64,000 bases of DNA from Candidatus Zixiibacteriota bacterium (GCA_017999435.1 JAGNLV010000006.1:90056-154055), one strand, 5' to 3'; numbered from the stretch's first letter, positions 17,127-25,544 are shown. A program made the numbers and translations. Notes: a model not told the origin generated them from the sequence alone.

Positions 17127-18173
17127 ATGCCCGAATTGCGTAAAGACCCGGTGATCGGTCGCTGGGTGATCATTTCGACCGAGCGGGGGAAACGCCCGAG
17201 TTCGTTCCAGTCGGTCTCCAAACGGGGACCGGCGCGGCTGTGCCCGTTCTGCCCCGGGGCGGAGAGCAACACCCCGCGTGAGATTCTTGCCTACCGCGAT
17301 CCGGGCACCGAGCCGAACAAGCCCGGCTGGTCGCTCCGCATTTTCCCCAACAAGTACCCCGCCCTCGTCATCGAGGGAAACCTGACCCGCGAGCCGCACG
17401 GGGTCTACGACAAGATGCAGGGGATCGGCGCCCACGAGGTGATCGTCGAGACGGCCGACCACGCCCGCGACATGGACGGGATGAGCGAGAAGGAACTCCG
17501 CGACGTGTTCTGGGCCTACCGGGAGCGCATGATCGACCTCGAGCGCGACCGCCGTTTCCGCTACATCCTCGTGTTTAAGAACCACGGCCAGGCCGCCGGC
17601 GCCTCGCTCGAGCACTCCCACAGCCAGCTCATCGCCACCCCGATTGTCCCCAAGAAAGTCCAGGAGGAGATCGAGGGGAGCCGCCGCTACTACGAATTCA
17701 AGGAGCGCTGCGTGTTCTGCGACATCGTCCGCCAGGAAATCATGGACCAGGAACGCATCGTGACCGACTTCGACTCGTTCATCACGATGCAGCCGTTCGC
17801 GGCCCGCTTCCCCTTTGAAACCTGGCTGCTGCCGAAGACGCACCAGTCGAGTTACCTGGAGATGAGCGATTCCGACTTCTGGATTCTGGCCCGGACATTC
17901 AAGGATATTCTCACCCGTTTGAAAGTGGCGCTCAACGACCCGCCGTTCAATTTCGTGCTCCACACGCGGCCGATGTCGCCGGAGCACCACACCTACTACC
18001 ACTGGCATTTCGAGATTATCCCCAAGCTGACCCGGGTGGCCGGGTTCGAGTGGGGCTCGGGGTTCTACATCAATCCGACCACCCCCGAGCAGGCGGCCGC
18101 CTACCTCCGCCAGATCGACGTCACCGCGCCGCCCGCGGCGGCGCCGTCCGAAATCAGCGAGAAGGAAGTATAG
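17127..18173 (+). CDS. galT: Galactose-1-phosphate uridylyltransferase
   Basis: 348 residues, the usual length for bacterial GalT. It transfers UMP between UDP-glucose and galactose-1-phosphate in the Leloir pathway. Zinc-ligand cysteines are C39 and C42 in LCPFC. The active-site HxH-Q motif EHSHSQ lies near residue 163, where the second histidine of the HSH carries the uridylyl group. A second histidine set, HTYYHWHFEI, follows near residue 290. The start was chosen at 17127 (MPELRKDPVIGRW) with GGGAG 9 bases upstream. Next to glgA (gap of 2 bases), so the two are cotranscribed. Some GalT homologues in this setting act on other sugar phosphates; the motif set fits standard GalT. Confidence 0.93.
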   Translation: MPELRKDPVIGRWVIISTERGKRPSSFQSVSKRGPARLCPFCPGAESNTPREILAYRDPGTEPNKPGWSLRIFPNKYPALVIEGNLTREPHGVYDKMQGIGAHEVIVETADHARDMDGMSEKELRDVFWAYRERMIDLERDRRFRYILVFKNHGQAAGASLEHSHSQLIATPIVPKKVQEEIEGSRRYYEFKERCVFCDIVRQEIMDQERIVTDFDSFITMQPFAARFPFETWLLPKTHQSSYLEMSDSDFWILARTFKDILTRLKVALNDPPFNFVLHTRPMSPEHHTYYHWHFEIIPKLTRVAGFEWGSGFYINPTTPEQAAAYLRQIDVTAPPAAAPSEISEKEV

Positions 18174-18175
18174 AC

Positions 18176-19636
18176 ATGAAGGTCTGTTTGGTGGGACCGG
18201 AGATGGTTCCGTTCGCGAAGACGGGAGGACTTGGCGACGTGGTGGGGGCGCTGCCCAAAGCCCTCGGGCGCCTCGGCCACGACGTCACCGTCTTCATGCC
18301 GCTCTACCGCGAGCTCGACTTCGGCGTCCACCGCGTCCACGCGGTCGACCTCGCTGTGTCCGTTCCCGTGGCCGGGTCCGTGCAAACCGTCTCGCTCCGC
18401 GCCGTGCGCCAGAAAAAGCACAACGTCGAAATCTACTTCATCGGCAACCGCCAGTATTTCGACCGCGACGGGTTCTACGTCGATCCCGCGACCGGCAAGG
18501 ACCACGCCGACAACGACGAACGCTTCATCTTCTTCAATCGCGCCGTGCTCGAAGTGCTCAAAGCGCTCAACCTCCGGCCCCACGTGATCAACGTCAATGA
18601 CTGGCAGACGGCACTCATCCCGGTCTACCTGAGGACCCTCGGCGCGGCCGACCCGTTTTTCGCCGGCGTCAAGACCGTCCTCACCATTCACAACCTCGCC
18701 TACCAGGGGAGCTTCCCCCGGGAGCGGTTTGCCAGGCTGGAGCTGCCCGGGGCGCTCTTCGCCCCGGCGGCGGGGCCGTTCGAATTCTACGGCCAGGTCA
18801 ATTTCCTCAAAGCCGGTATCACCTTCGCCGACAAGATCACGACCGTCTCGAAGCAGTACGCCCGGGAGATCCAGACCGCCGAATTCGGCGCCGGTCTCGA
18901 AGGGGTGCTGGCCGGGCGGGCCGCCGACCTCGTGGGCATTCAAAACGGCGTCGACTACACCGTCTGGTCCCCCTCGCGCGACAAGAAAATCCACTACACC
19001 TATCACCTGGCCAACCTCTCCGGCAAGCGGATGAACAAGGTCGAGCTGCTCAACCGGGCGGGGTTGCCGATCCGCGACAGCGCGCCGCTCATCGGCATCA
19101 TCTCGCGCCTGGTCGACCAGAAGGGATTCGATCTCATCGCCGAGGCGGCCGACCGGATCTTCGCCATGAACCTGCAGATGATTATCCTGGGGACGGGTGA
19201 AACCCGCTACCACGATTTTCTCACCCGTTTGCAGGCGGCCTACCGCGACAAGGTCCGGGCGTACCTCATGTTCGACGACACCCTCGCCCACCAGATCGAG
19301 GCCGCGGCCGACATCTTCCTCATGCCCTCGCGGTTCGAGCCGAGCGGCCTGAACCAGTTGTATTCGCTCAAGTACGGAACGGTCCCGATCGTGCGGCGGG
19401 TGGGCGGCCTGGCCGATACGGTGACCGATTACGACCCGGCGACCGGCGAGGGGACCGGCTTTGTGTTCGACGACTACACCGCCGAGGCGCTCACGGGGGC
19501 CATCGCCCGCGCCGTGTTGCTGTTCGAACGCAAGCGCGTCTGGACCAAAGTGATGAAACGCGGCATGGCCGAGGATTACTCGTGGCAACACACGGCCGAG
19601 GAGTACGCCCGGCTCTATCGAGACCTGGTCTCGTGA
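18176..19636 (+). CDS. glgA: Glycogen/starch synthase
   Basis: 486 residues, a GT5 family enzyme that extends alpha-1,4-glucan from ADP- or UDP-glucose. The N-terminal nucleotide-sugar site is visible as PFAKTGGLGDVVGALP (residues 12-27), followed by HVINVNDWQTALIP and TIHNLAYQGSF. The C-terminal Rossmann domain has IGIISRLVDQKGFDL and the GT5 motif MPSRFEPSGLNQLYSLKYGT with the catalytic-site glutamate. The start ATG is 3 bases after the galT stop, with AAGGAAG as ribosome binding site inside the end of galT. With GalT and the GlmU-like protein, this forms a sugar-nucleotide to storage-glucan module; no glgB, glgC or glgP is in the window. Confidence 0.95.
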   Translation: MKVCLVGPEMVPFAKTGGLGDVVGALPKALGRLGHDVTVFMPLYRELDFGVHRVHAVDLAVSVPVAGSVQTVSLRAVRQKKHNVEIYFIGNRQYFDRDGFYVDPATGKDHADNDERFIFFNRAVLEVLKALNLRPHVINVNDWQTALIPVYLRTLGAADPFFAGVKTVLTIHNLAYQGSFPRERFARLELPGALFAPAAGPFEFYGQVNFLKAGITFADKITTVSKQYAREIQTAEFGAGLEGVLAGRAADLVGIQNGVDYTVWSPSRDKKIHYTYHLANLSGKRMNKVELLNRAGLPIRDSAPLIGIISRLVDQKGFDLIAEAADRIFAMNLQMIILGTGETRYHDFLTRLQAAYRDKVRAYLMFDDTLAHQIEAAADIFLMPSRFEPSGLNQLYSLKYGTVPIVRRVGGLADTVTDYDPATGEGTGFVFDDYTAEALTGAIARAVLLFERKRVWTKVMKRGMAEDYSWQHTAEEYARLYRDLVS

Positions 19637-19745
19637 GACCGGTCCGGCGCAAGAAGTAATTGCCGCGACGACCCGGGCCGCACCGGGCCGTCTTTCACGA
19701 CCCGCCCGAGCACAATCTCGGGGCGGGAGCGGAGATGACAGCACC

Positions 19746-21632
19746 ATGCCCGCGCGAGCGCGCGAACGTGCGGAAGCGCTCCTTTGGCTCATTCCGGCCC
19801 TGGCGCTCTACGCACTTTTCGTCCTTCGATTGGAATTCGTTCAGGACGACGCCTTCATTTCCTTTCGCTACGTCGCCAACTTCCTGAACGGACACGGTCT
19901 CGTGTACAATATCGGGGAGCGGGTCGAGGGGTACACGAGCCCCGGCTGGGTGGTGCTCCTGTCGCTGGCCGGCGCCCTCGGATTCGACTACCCCGCGGTC
20001 GCCCGCTTCCTCGGCATCCTCTGCGGCGCCGGGCTCCCGGTTCTCGCATGGGCGGTGGCGCGTCGGACAGAGCCGCAGCGGGGCCCGCTTGCGGCCGCGA
20101 TCCCGGCCTATCTGGTGGCGGCCACGGCCTCGCTGGCCTACTGGGCCGCGGCCGGTTTGGAAACCACGGCTTTCGCGCTGGCCGCCGGCGTGAGCCTGTA
20201 TGGGTTCCTGGTGCGCCGCGTGCCGCTGCTGGCGGTCGGTCTGGTGTGGGCGGTCTGGCTGCGCCCGGAGGGCGCCGTGGTCGCCGCCATCCTCATCGCC
20301 GTCGAAACCCTCGTCATCAAGCGCTTTCCCCGCATGACCGTGGCCGCCGGCGCTCTCGCTTTCGTCCTTTCTCTGCCGATGGTCGCGTTTAAATTGGGGT
20401 ACTACGGCGCCCTTCCGCCGAATTCGTTCTACGCCAAGACCGGCTGGGATTTCGAGCAGATCCGCGGGGGAGCGGAGTACGCCGGGCAGTTTTTCACTCA
20501 CTACCCGGTGGCGGCCTTCGGACTGCTAGCCGGGCTGGTCACGTGGCGGGCCTCCGGGCCGACCGTCCGCGCGATCGGGCTGTTCTCGCTGTTCTATGTC
20601 GTGTATGTGATCCTGATCGGGGGGGATGTGCTGAAAGTCCACCGCTTCTTCCTGCCGATTCTGGGGCCCCTGATGGTGGCAGCCGTGTACGGCGCCGCGG
20701 GGGCGGTCGAAATGGTCGCCCGGCGAAGACGGCGGTGGACCGGGGCGGCCGTAGCGGCGGCGCTCGCGGCCATGGTGCTGACCTGGCTTTTGCCGCGCGC
20801 CTACATCGAGAACTACCGCCACCGCGAGCGGATGTTTGTGGCCCGCATGACGGCCATGGCCGAACAAATGAAGGCCACCGACCCGACCGATTTCTCGGTT
20901 GCTCTGTCGACGATCGGCGCGTTCGGCTACACCTTGACCGGCCACCGGGTGATCGATATGCTGGGGTTGACCGATTCCGCCGTGGCCCGTCACCCCGAGC
21001 CGATACCCGAGGGGATCGAGTCGACCTGGCGGGAGCGCAGTTTTAACTGCCGCTACCTGCTATCGCAGGGGCCGGACTACATTCTCTTCTCGACCAACAA
21101 CAAACCCTCGGCGCCGGCCGAGCTCGTGCTCACGCTGTACCCGCAGTTCCAGCGCTCCTACCGCGCGGTTGGTTGGCATGTGCCGGGGAGCGGGCTGCAA
21201 GTGGCTTTCCGCCGCCAGGAGCCGATTACCGGAGCGCTCAAGCCGGCCGCTCCGGCGGCCTTTGCGCTCGCCTACAAGCGCGGTCTGGAGCAGCAGTGGA
21301 AAGGGGATCTCGTCGGGGCTCTGAACTCTTTCGATCAGGCGCTGGCGGTTTCGCCGCCGCCGTATTATCTTGATTTGGTGTTCCGCAAAGCCCTTTGCCA
21401 TCGCGACCTCGGGCAGATGGATGAGGCCCTGCGGCTGCTCCAGTGGATTGTCGCCCAGGACCCGCGCATGGTCGATGCCCAGCGGGAGCTCTATATGATT
21501 GAAACGCTGCGCGGCAACCCGGCGCAGGCGGCGGAGCACCGGGCGTGGGTGGAGAAAATGACCCCTTGGGAGATGCCGGGGCTGGACTCGGCGGTGGCCG
21601 AAGTGGCCCGCTCAGCCCGGCGGACGCCCTGA
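19746..21632 (+). CDS. Polytopic GT-C-like glycosyltransferase with C-terminal TPR
   Basis: 628 residues. About eight to ten membrane segments lie within residues 10-345. The first periplasmic loop carries QDDAFISFRYVANFLNGHGL and then VYNIGERVEGYTSPGW, the acidic and aromatic pattern of the GT-C fold as in arabinofuranosyl- and mannosyltransferases that use lipid-linked sugars. After the membrane part comes a soluble domain of about 130 residues. Two TPR-like helices pairs (AYKRGLEQQWKGDLVGALNS, FRKALCHRDLGQMDEALRLL) close the protein. The likely role is transfer of a sugar to an envelope glycan or protein on the outer face of the inner membrane; donor and acceptor are unknown. It follows glgA by about 110 bases and may be independent. 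Confidence 0.75.
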   Translation: MPARARERAEALLWLIPALALYALFVLRLEFVQDDAFISFRYVANFLNGHGLVYNIGERVEGYTSPGWVVLLSLAGALGFDYPAVARFLGILCGAGLPVLAWAVARRTEPQRGPLAAAIPAYLVAATASLAYWAAAGLETTAFALAAGVSLYGFLVRRVPLLAVGLVWAVWLRPEGAVVAAILIAVETLVIKRFPRMTVAAGALAFVLSLPMVAFKLGYYGALPPNSFYAKTGWDFEQIRGGAEYAGQFFTHYPVAAFGLLAGLVTWRASGPTVRAIGLFSLFYVVYVILIGGDVLKVHRFFLPILGPLMVAAVYGAAGAVEMVARRRRRWTGAAVAAALAAMVLTWLLPRAYIENYRHRERMFVARMTAMAEQMKATDPTDFSVALSTIGAFGYTLTGHRVIDMLGLTDSAVARHPEPIPEGIESTWRERSFNCRYLLSQGPDYILFSTNNKPSAPAELVLTLYPQFQRSYRAVGWHVPGSGLQVAFRRQEPITGALKPAAPAAFALAYKRGLEQQWKGDLVGALNSFDQALAVSPPPYYLDLVFRKALCHRDLGQMDEALRLLQWIVAQDPRMVDAQRELYMIETLRGNPAQAAEHRAWVEKMTPWEMPGLDSAVAEVARSARRTP

Positions 21633-21754
21633 GGGTGGTTTGTCGGAAACAGCTTGTGTGTGCGCCGGCCGGTCCGGTGAAGGAAGGGATCCCGGGAATA
21701 ATCGTGGGGGAACCCCCCGGGCCGGTTCGGCACACAAATTCGCCGTCAAAGGTA

Positions 21755-21783
21755 TTGACAAGCTTTCGGGGCGAAGTTAATAT
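21755..21783 (+). promoter_or_regulatory. Promoter of the tRNA-Gly/tRNA-Cys unit
   Basis: TTGACA (21755-21760), a 17-base spacer and TAATAT (21778-21783), close to consensus, 18 bases before the first tRNA. Confidence 0.85.
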
Positions 21784-21801
21784 TAGATGCTTTGTGAGAA
21801 A

Positions 21802-21879
<78 letters not shown>

Positions 21880-21884
21880 TGTCG

Positions 21885-21956
21885 GGCGGCATAGCCAAGT
21901 GGTAAGGCGGAGGTCTGCAAAACCTCTATTCCCCGGTTCAAATCCGGGTGCCGCCT
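21885..21956 (+). tRNA. tRNA-Cys (GCA)
   Basis: 72 bases. The acceptor stem GGCGGCA pairs with TGCCGCC, the D-arm is GCCAAGTGGTAAGGC, the anticodon loop CTGCAAA lies within an AGGT/ACCT stem, and the T-arm is CCGGTTCAAATCCGG. The discriminator is T and no CCA is encoded. It is cotranscribed with tRNA-Gly (10-base gap) and is followed by eight T. Confidence 0.97.
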
Positions 21957-22052
21957 TTTTTTCGTATCATTTTCAAGCACATAGCGTTAGAAACAAGCTG
22001 TCAGCCTCTTGAGATAAGCCTGAGGGCTATAACTTGAGAAGACTGCGCAAGA

Positions 22053-22106
22053 ATGGCGCAGGCTGCGCCATCGGCTGCGCCATCGTGAATGGCGTACCTG
22101 CGCCAT
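22053..22106. repeat. Cluster of TGCGCCAT octamers
   Basis: ATGGCGCA (22053-22060) and TGCGCCAT (22064-22071) form a perfect 8-bp inverted repeat with a 3-base loop. Further direct copies of TGCGCCAT lie at 22076-22083 and 22099-22106, and an ATGGCG half at 22089-22094. It lies about 100 bases downstream of tRNA-Cys in otherwise unexplained sequence and might be a protein-binding or recombination site; nothing proves either. Confidence 0.55.
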
Positions 22107-22185
22107 CGGCCGCGGCGCACAACAGGTGTAAAAACCTGTGCAATTTTCGTGTAATCGTGTAGTTTTCGCCTGATCCAGAATTTCA

Positions 22186-22425
22186 GTGGTGAACCAGGCG
22201 GTGGCCGAGAAACTCGTGCTGGCGGGAAGGATGTACCGCTACCGTCGCCCGCCCCGGGTGGTGGCGCTCGAGCTGCCCGCCAGTCTGACGCTGAACTTCG
22301 GCGCCTGGGGACGGCACGGCAAGGCCGGGGACTTCCTGGTGAAGAACCTCCAGAGCAACGAGCTGGACATCCTCCCGCGGGAGACGTTCTTGGAAATGTG
22401 CGAACCGGTGCAACGCCGGAGATAG
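22186..22425 (+). CDS. Small unknown protein, 79 residues
   Basis: The GTG at 22186 is the first of two adjacent GTG codons; no strong ribosome binding site is visible. The protein is basic at the N-terminus and its second half reads KAGDFLVKNLQSNELDILPRETFLEM, then CEPV near the end. That resembles the short 'GDxLV...DxF...YEPV' modules found in many phage and plasmid-type small proteins, usually of unknown function. It is convergent with the zinc-ribbon gene downstream. Together with the two minus-strand genes and the octamer cluster, it forms a patch of small accessory genes next to two tRNAs, a common landing site for mobile elements. The function is not known. Confidence 0.5.
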   Translation: MVNQAVAEKLVLAGRMYRYRRPPRVVALELPASLTLNFGAWGRHGKAGDFLVKNLQSNELDILPRETFLEMCEPVQRRR

Positions 22426-22435
22426 AAACGGATGT

Positions 22436-22738
22436 CTATTGATGCGTTGTGAACGGCCTGGGGTGATTGCCCCAGGCCTTTGTTATGAAGTCCCCGAAGG
22501 AGGGGTCCATGAGTTCATAGAGCAGGGAGAGGCGGTTGATGGGGACATTGATGTCGCGGAGGCGGCGCCGCCGGCGTCGGCGGCCAGCCGGGGGCATGAC
22601 CTGGGGCATGGGCACCAGCCCCAAGCCGCAGCGCCGGCAGCGCACGATGAGGTGGCCGTCGCGGAGCATCTGCTTGATGTAACTGGCCGCGGGCGTGAAG
22701 TCGTGGATGGAGTGGCATTGGGGGCAGCGCAGGATCAT
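22436..22738 (-). CDS. Small zinc-ribbon protein
   Basis: 100 residues. CPQC at residues 5-8 and CRRC near residues 34-37 make a four-cysteine zinc ribbon (MILRCPQCHSIHD, then LIVRCRRCGLGLVP). A strongly basic stretch follows (AGRRRRRRRLRD, near residues 51-62), which could bind nucleic acid. The ATG at 22738 overlaps the stop of the upstream gene (ATGA), so the two are translationally coupled. I do not recognise a named family; the composition suggests a nucleic-acid-binding accessory protein. It is convergent with the small gene ending at 22425. Confidence 0.55.
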   Translation of the reverse strand: MILRCPQCHSIHDFTPAASYIKQMLRDGHLIVRCRRCGLGLVPMPQVMPPAGRRRRRRRLRDINVPINRLSLLYELMDPSFGDFITKAWGNHPRPFTTHQ

Positions 22739-23013
22739 GGCTCCAGGTCCGAGATGAGACGGGTGTTGTTGCAGGCCAGGCGCATCCCCCCGCCTGGGGT
22801 ATCAGGATGTTCGGCGATGGCTTCGACGAAAGCGGAAACCGGGCAGGGCTCGTCAAACTCCACGGCGAAGGTGCGGAAAGCCCCGGTGTGGAAGTCGTCG
22901 GAGGTAAAGAGCCGTCCGTTGACGTAGCTGGCGTTGCCGCGGACGATGACGGTGTCCCGGTAAACCCAGTGGTAGAGGGCGACGATGGGTCGCCGCAGGA
23001 TAGCTTTCAGCAT
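22735..23013 (-). CDS. Small unknown protein, 92 residues
   Basis: The ATG at 23013 was chosen because GGGAGA lies about 8 bases upstream and the protein pattern begins there (MLKAILRRPIVALYHWVYRD); the frame stays open further upstream but loses protein character. It then reads TVIVRGNASYVNGRLFTSDD and EFDEPCPVSAFVEAIAEHPD. No membrane segment or known motif is evident. Its stop overlaps the start of the zinc-ribbon gene by 4 bases, so the pair is one operon. Function unknown. Confidence 0.5.
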   Translation of the reverse strand: MLKAILRRPIVALYHWVYRDTVIVRGNASYVNGRLFTSDDFHTGAFRTFAVEFDEPCPVSAFVEAIAEHPDTPGGGMRLACNNTRLISDLEP

Positions 23014-23332
23014 TTTACTCAGTCTCCCGGTGGTGTGCGTGGGGGCCTGACGCCTGTAATATACACCGATCGACGACCGTTGGCAAGCAGGGATCGGTGA
23101 GGAAGGCGCGCAGGTAGGCCCGTTCCCCCATGGCGGCCGTCCGCCGCCGGCCACCTGCTGAGGGGCGCGTGTCGGGTGACTCATGTGGCCGCCCCGGCCG
23201 TGGGGGCGGCCTTCCCGCAAGTGACGAGCCGGCGCGTTTTCCGCATGGCGCGGCCGACGGGCGCGCTGTATAATGCCGCGTGTGCGATTACTGCCGGCGG
23301 CGCCCGCGGCCGCCAAGATTGGAGAATTGCCC
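23014..23332. other. Gene-free stretch with one strong hairpin
   Basis: No convincing gene. It contains a perfect 9-bp stem GGCCGCCCC (23187-23195) with GGGGCGGCC (23203-23211) and a 7-base loop, plus other very GC-rich short repeats (GGCGGCC, GCCGCCGGCC). It separates the divergent unknown pair from the ferredoxin gene. Confidence 0.5.
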
Positions 23333-23521
23333 GTGGCTATGAAAATCACCGATGACTGCACCGCCTGCGGGCTGTGCCTGCCGGAATGCCCCACCCAGTC
23401 CATTTCGGAAGGAGATATCTACGTCATCGATCCCGGCTCCTGCAACGAATGCGCAGATCAGAAAGACGGTCCGCAGTGCGCGGCCATCTGTCCGGTCGAG
23501 GACTGCATTGTGAAGGCGTAG
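23333..23521 (+). CDS. Small 2[4Fe-4S]-type ferredoxin
   Basis: 62 residues. The GTG at 23333 is preferred because GGAGAA sits 6 bases upstream; an ATG at 23339 is the alternative. The first cluster motif is complete (CTACGLCLPECP). The second is CNECADQKDGPQCAAICP, with a longer insertion between the second and third cysteines, as in YfhL/Fdx-type bacterial ferredoxins. It is a soluble cytoplasmic electron carrier; the partner enzyme is not adjacent. It ends in a region holding a long three-stem hairpin. Confidence 0.9.
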   Translation: MAMKITDDCTACGLCLPECPTQSISEGDIYVIDPGSCNECADQKDGPQCAAICPVEDCIVKA

Positions 23522-23630
23522 CTCGGGACAGAGCCGGAGAAACAGCCAGGGCGGCGGGGGAGAGGCGGTCGCCGGCGGGCCTACGTCAGTTCTTGGGGTG
23601 GCTCCGTCAAACCCGCCGGTCCAAAAAATA

Positions 23631-23697
23631 GAGGGTGCTCCTCTGTTTGGGTAGAGGGGGCTAGAAAACTACCCAGGGACAGCAGAGAATCACCCTC
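23631..23697. repeat. Long three-stem hairpin between convergent genes
   Basis: Nested stems: GAGGGTG (23631-23637) with CACCCTC (23691-23697), CTCTG (23641-23645) with CAGAG (23683-23687), and TGGGTAG (23648-23654) with CTACCCA (23669-23675), around a 14-base loop. All 19 pairs are Watson-Crick. It lies between the ferredoxin gene and the convergent DUF1573 gene and has no T-run, so it could be a bidirectional structure or a short palindromic repeat element. Confidence 0.65.
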
Positions 23698-23754
23698 GTT
23701 GTCCTATAAATGACACAATCCGTCAGGGATGTCAAGGATTAATACGGAAGATTC

Positions 23755-24468
23755 TCAGTACTTTACGATCTTCACGGGGACGGTCAGGACTGTCGGGTCG
23801 CTATCGGCCGAAGTGACGGTCACGGTAAAATTCGATTCCAGCGTTCCGCGGGCAAGTTCCGGTGACGGAACAACTTCCAGCTCAATTGCGCCCCCCTTCT
23901 GGGCTTTCGGCGTCACTACGTTAACGGAGAAGTGCTGGTCCAACTGGTAGACCGCGGCCACTTCGATCCATTCGGAAGCGCGGTTCGGAATCGTGACTTT
24001 CCTGGATTTCTGAGGGGGCAGTATCATCACCGAGAGCGGATCCGGCTTGATCCCGTTGAACCATTGCCCAATAATCGACAGGTAGTAAAGGTCGATAGTC
24101 GATTGTCCTTCCCGGTCGGTGGTGATTGTGAGGCTCTTATTCTGGGGACCATAGAAGTCCCGGGTATTAAACCGCAGGTGGATGTTGGTCGAATCGCCGG
24201 GCGCCAGAACGCTGTCGGCGACAAAGGCTGCCGAACAATCGCAGTGCACATCGACTTTGCGCACGCGCACCGTGTCCGGCGAGCGGTTGATCACGGGGTA
24301 GCGGAAACGGACGGTGTAGTCGATGCCGATGTGCCCGAAGTCGAAAACGGCGGTCGGGAAGTCCAGCCCCTTGCCGGGAGCCGGCGACTGGGTCCCGGTC
24401 CAAGCGGCCAACGGAAGCGCCGCCGCGAAAGCGACGGCCGATATCAGAGCTCTACCCTTCGGCGTCAT
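23755..24468 (-). CDS. DUF1573-family exported protein with CDC motif
   Basis: 237 residues from the ATG at 24468, which overlaps the stop of the PLP enzyme gene (ATGA), so it is coupled to it. A signal sequence (AVAFAAALPLAAW) is followed by the DUF1573 pattern: FDFGHIGIDYTVRFRYPVIN, then the Cys pair in VRKVDVHCDCSAAF (C76 and C78), and LAPGDSTNIHLRFNT. A second domain of similar build completes the protein. DUF1573 proteins are Ig-like, exported and common in Bacteroidetes and relatives; their role is unknown. Two further family members lie at 45.9-47.4 kb. The CxC pair at this site aligns with the Sec-x-Cys of the member at 45890-46651. Confidence 0.85.
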   Translation of the reverse strand: MTPKGRALISAVAFAAALPLAAWTGTQSPAPGKGLDFPTAVFDFGHIGIDYTVRFRYPVINRSPDTVRVRKVDVHCDCSAAFVADSVLAPGDSTNIHLRFNTRDFYGPQNKSLTITTDREGQSTIDLYYLSIIGQWFNGIKPDPLSVMILPPQKSRKVTIPNRASEWIEVAAVYQLDQHFSVNVVTPKAQKGGAIELEVVPSPELARGTLESNFTVTVTSADSDPTVLTVPVKIVKY

Positions 24469-25457
24469 GTCTTCTCCGGGATCCCCGCCGGCAGGAAGCC
24501 GTGCTGGTGCATCCAACTGTCGTTGTAGCACTTGCTGAGGTAGCGGATGCCGGCGTCAGCGAAAATACCGACAATAATATCCTCCGGCCGTGCCCTGCGG
24601 GCCACTTGCTCAATTGCGACCGCCACCGCGCCCGATGACCCGCCGCCGGAGATGCCCTCGGTCCGCGCGATCAGCCGCGCCCGCTGGAAAGCGTCGCGGT
24701 CGGAAACGGTAATGACCTCGTCGATATATTGCGGATGGAGCGCCTCGGTGATCACGTCGGAGCCGATCCCTTCAATTTTGTACGCCGCGGGGGTGGTGGT
24801 CCGCCCGCTGCGGATATAGGCGGCGAACACCGAACCCTCCGGGTCGACCGCGATCGCCTTGATCGCCGGATTCTTCTCCTTGAGGAACCGCGCGACGCCG
24901 GAAAACGTCCCCCCGGTTCCGATCCCGGCCACGAAGTGGGTCAGCCGGCCTTCGGTGTCGTCCCAGATCTCCGGACCGGTCAGGCGGTAGTGGGCCTCGA
25001 CATTCTCCTGGCTGTTGTACTGGTCGAGGTCGAAGTACCCGTGCTCGCGGGCCAGCCTCCGGGCCACCATGTAGGCTCCCTCCGGGTCGGCGTGATCCTC
25101 CGTCTCCCGCGTCACGATCACCTCAGCGCCGAACGACTTGATCAGGTCAATCTTCTCCTGGCTCGTCTTCACCGGCGTCGTCAGCACGGCCCGCAGTCCG
25201 AGCACGGAGCAGACCATCGCCACCGCCGAGCCGGTGTTGCCGGAGGTATTGTCGATCACGGTGTCGCCCGGTTTCAGCCGGCCGTCCCGCAGCGCCTTGG
25301 TGATGATGTAGTAGGCCATGCGGTCTTTCACCGAGCCGGTCGGGTTGAAGAACTCGAGCTTCACGTACGCCCGCGGTCCGGGATCGGTCATTCCGGTCCG
25401 CAGCCGCACCAGCGGGGTGTGGCCCACCAGGTCGAGAATGTGTTCTACTGTCCTCAT
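24465..25457 (-). CDS. PLP-dependent cysteine synthase/cystathionine beta-synthase
   Basis: 330 residues from the ATG at 25457 (AGAGG upstream). It is a fold-type II PLP enzyme that forms a C-S bond by beta-replacement on serine, O-acetylserine or a similar donor. The PLP lysine lies in FFNPTGSVKDRMAY, the phosphate-binding or substrate loop in NTSGNTGSAVAM, and the glycine loop in GIGTGGTFSG. The C-terminus DAGIRYLSKCYNDSWM is closer to cystathionine beta-synthase catalytic cores than to CysK. No CBS regulatory pair is fused. The downstream DUF1573 gene overlaps its stop. Family sure, exact donor and acceptor not. Confidence 0.9.
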   Translation of the reverse strand: MRTVEHILDLVGHTPLVRLRTGMTDPGPRAYVKLEFFNPTGSVKDRMAYYIITKALRDGRLKPGDTVIDNTSGNTGSAVAMVCSVLGLRAVLTTPVKTSQEKIDLIKSFGAEVIVTRETEDHADPEGAYMVARRLAREHGYFDLDQYNSQENVEAHYRLTGPEIWDDTEGRLTHFVAGIGTGGTFSGVARFLKEKNPAIKAIAVDPEGSVFAAYIRSGRTTTPAAYKIEGIGSDVITEALHPQYIDEVITVSDRDAFQRARLIARTEGISGGGSSGAVAVAIEQVARRARPEDIIVGIFADAGIRYLSKCYNDSWMHQHGFLPAGIPEKT

Positions 25458-25544
25458 ACGCCTCTTGCTTTTACTCGTCAAGCGTAGGCATTTCTTATAC
25501 AAATTTCAACTATTTTCATCGCCCCCCGGACAAACGCTTTTTCG

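Noticed and set aside
15666..18008. Minus-strand open frame of 780 codons opposite the GlmU-like and galT genes
   Set aside because: Antisense to two well supported enzymes, His/Arg/Val-rich, no motif.
21885..23332. Integrated element with tRNA-Cys as attachment site
   Set aside because: I looked for a second copy of the tRNA-Cys 3' end (TCCGGGTGCCGCC) downstream and found none; no integrase gene is present either.
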